From: Lachnospiraceae bacterium
Lineage (GTDB): Bacteria > Bacillota > Clostridia > Lachnospirales > Lachnospiraceae
Assembly (NCBI GenBank): GCA_017964745.1
Contig: JAGCRJ010000127.1
Location: 1-6,301, forward strand
Direction of reading: 5' to 3'
Length of the DNA: 6,301 nt
In this document: piece after piece, positions 5,574 through 6,301 of the stretch
Layout: each line of letters opens with the position of its first letter
Numbering within the stretch: the first letter of the stretch is position 1
Program-made: the position numbers and the translations under genes
The notes under the pieces: generated by a model
Told to the model about the DNA's origin: nothing
Database searches by the model: none
Seen by the model: the letters and a program-made list of their open reading frames with translations, nothing else

Positions 5574-6301
5574 ATGGCAAATAAGTACAATGCGTTTATT
5601 TCATACAGACACGCTCCCGAAGATATCAAGATTGCTTCGGAAGTGCAGAAATCGCTTGAAAGATTCAAGATTCCGCCTGCCATTCAGCAGAAGACAGGGG
5701 TCAAGAGATTCGAGAGAGTATTCCGCGATAAGGAAGAACTTCCCATCACTGCGGACCTTAACGACGATATAGATGAAGCTATCAAGAATTCGGATAACCT
5801 GATCGTTATATGCTCGACCAGGACGAATGAATCGATATGGGTAAGGAAGGAGATCGAGACCTTCCTTAAGTACCATACAAAAAAAGAGATCTTCACCGTT
5901 CTTGTCGACGGTGAGCCCGAGGATGTCATACCCGACATCCTGCAGCATGACACGATAACAATAAAGAAGGCCGACGGAACCACGGAAACCAGGGAAGCGC
6001 TCATCGAGCCCCTCAGCTGTGATTACAGGATCGGAATAAAAAAGGCGCGCAAGGTGGAGCTTCCCAGACTTGCGGCTTCACTTCTGGGATGCTCATATGA
6101 TGAGCTTGTTCAGAGAAGAAGACAGTATGAAAGAAGAAGAAATGCGATAATCGGAACGATATCCACATGTGCGGGTCTCTGCATCATGGCATACCTTGTA
6201 TGGAGCCTTATGCAGATCAGAATGAATTATGACCTGGCTCAGCAGAACTATCAGCTTGCCCAGGACAATTATATGCTTGCCCAGACCAATTATGAGACCG
6301 C
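5574..6301 (+). CDS. TIR-domain membrane protein, N-terminal part (cut by window edge)
   Basis: The ATG at 5574 follows GGAGG with an 8-base gap, and 242 codons stay open to the window edge. Residues 1 to about 130 form a TIR domain: the first strand and BB-side motif KYNAFISYRH (4-13), VFRDKEELP (49-57), a hydrophobic strand LIVICS (76-81), then SIWVRKEIETFL (87-98). In enzymatic TIR domains the Glu of the W-x-x-x-E motif cleaves NAD; here it is Glu93 after Trp89, so activity is plausible. A second part (about 131-180) leads to a basic stretch RRRQYERRR (181-189), then one membrane helix (about 191-214). By the positive-inside rule the TIR domain is cytoplasmic. A 7-residue repeat starts right after the helix. 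Similar Clostridia proteins, as I recall them, continue into a sensor region, often of WD40 type; that part is not visible here. Likely roles are signalling or anti-phage defence, by inference. Confidence 0.88.
   Translation, partial: MANKYNAFISYRHAPEDIKIASEVQKSLERFKIPPAIQQKTGVKRFERVFRDKEELPITADLNDDIDEAIKNSDNLIVICSTRTNESIWVRKEIETFLKYHTKKEIFTVLVDGEPEDVIPDILQHDTITIKKADGTTETREALIEPLSCDYRIGIKKARKVELPRLAASLLGCSYDELVQRRRQYERRRNAIIGTISTCAGLCIMAYLVWSLMQIRMNYDLAQQNYQLAQDNYMLAQTNYET
6225..6301 (+). repeat. 21-bp tandem repeat encoding NYxLAQx heptads
   Basis: Three full 21-bp units (6225-6245, 6246-6266, 6267-6287) and the start of a fourth encode NYDLAQQ, NYQLAQD, NYMLAQT and NYET. The units are imperfect at the DNA level but almost fixed at the N-Y-x-L-A-Q positions. 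A strict 7-residue period directly after a membrane helix suggests a helical stalk or coiled coil that would hold subunits together. The repeat may continue beyond the window. Confidence 0.8.

Noticed and set aside
1..6301. CRISPR array, tRNA, rRNA, insertion sequence or attachment site
   Set aside because: I saw no regularly spaced repeats, cloverleaf-like sequence, transposase frame or terminal inverted repeats; the only tandem repeat is within the TIR coding sequence.

Overview
This window looks like chromosomal DNA from a Gram-positive anaerobe of the class Clostridia, most likely Lachnospiraceae or a close relative. That rests on the style of the proteins (AraC regulator next to a heterodimeric ABC exporter, XRE regulator, TIR protein beginning YNAFISYRH), strong purine-rich Shine-Dalgarno sites, frequent AGA/AGG and ATA codons, and intermediate GC. 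It is inference; there is no rRNA or other marker gene.

Layout. (1) 1-170, minus strand: the first 56 codons of an AraC-type regulator that runs off the left edge. (2) 171-322: a divergent control region with an 11-bp perfect inverted repeat reaching into the AraC start codon, a GC-rich hairpin, and a possible 22-codon leader ORF whose stop overlaps the next start as ATGA. (3) 323-3961, plus strand: two full-length ABC half-transporters forming one heterodimeric exporter. The first has a degenerate ATP site (Asp for the catalytic Glu, Gln for the switch His); the second has canonical catalytic residues but an altered signature (LSAGQ). (4) 3954-5369, minus strand: a two-gene operon read toward the ABC genes, made of an XRE-type DNA-binding protein and then a 309-residue protein I do not recognise. 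Its stop codon and that of the second ABC gene lie in one shared 8-bp palindrome, so there is no intergenic space. (5) 5370-5573: a divergent control region with repeated AT-rich motifs and a good extended -10 promoter reading right. (6) 5574-6301, plus strand: a TIR-domain protein with one membrane helix and a 7-residue repeat, cut by the right edge.

How they may work together. The AraC protein is a natural candidate regulator of the exporter operon. The XRE protein probably controls its own operon and possibly the divergent TIR gene. The XRE / unknown / TIR group is the part most likely to be a little-described signalling or defence module, but no homology search was possible. The exporter operon has no terminator after its last stop codon. 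Instead, three terminator-like hairpins with T-tracts on the plus strand lie inside the 3' half of the convergent unknown gene.
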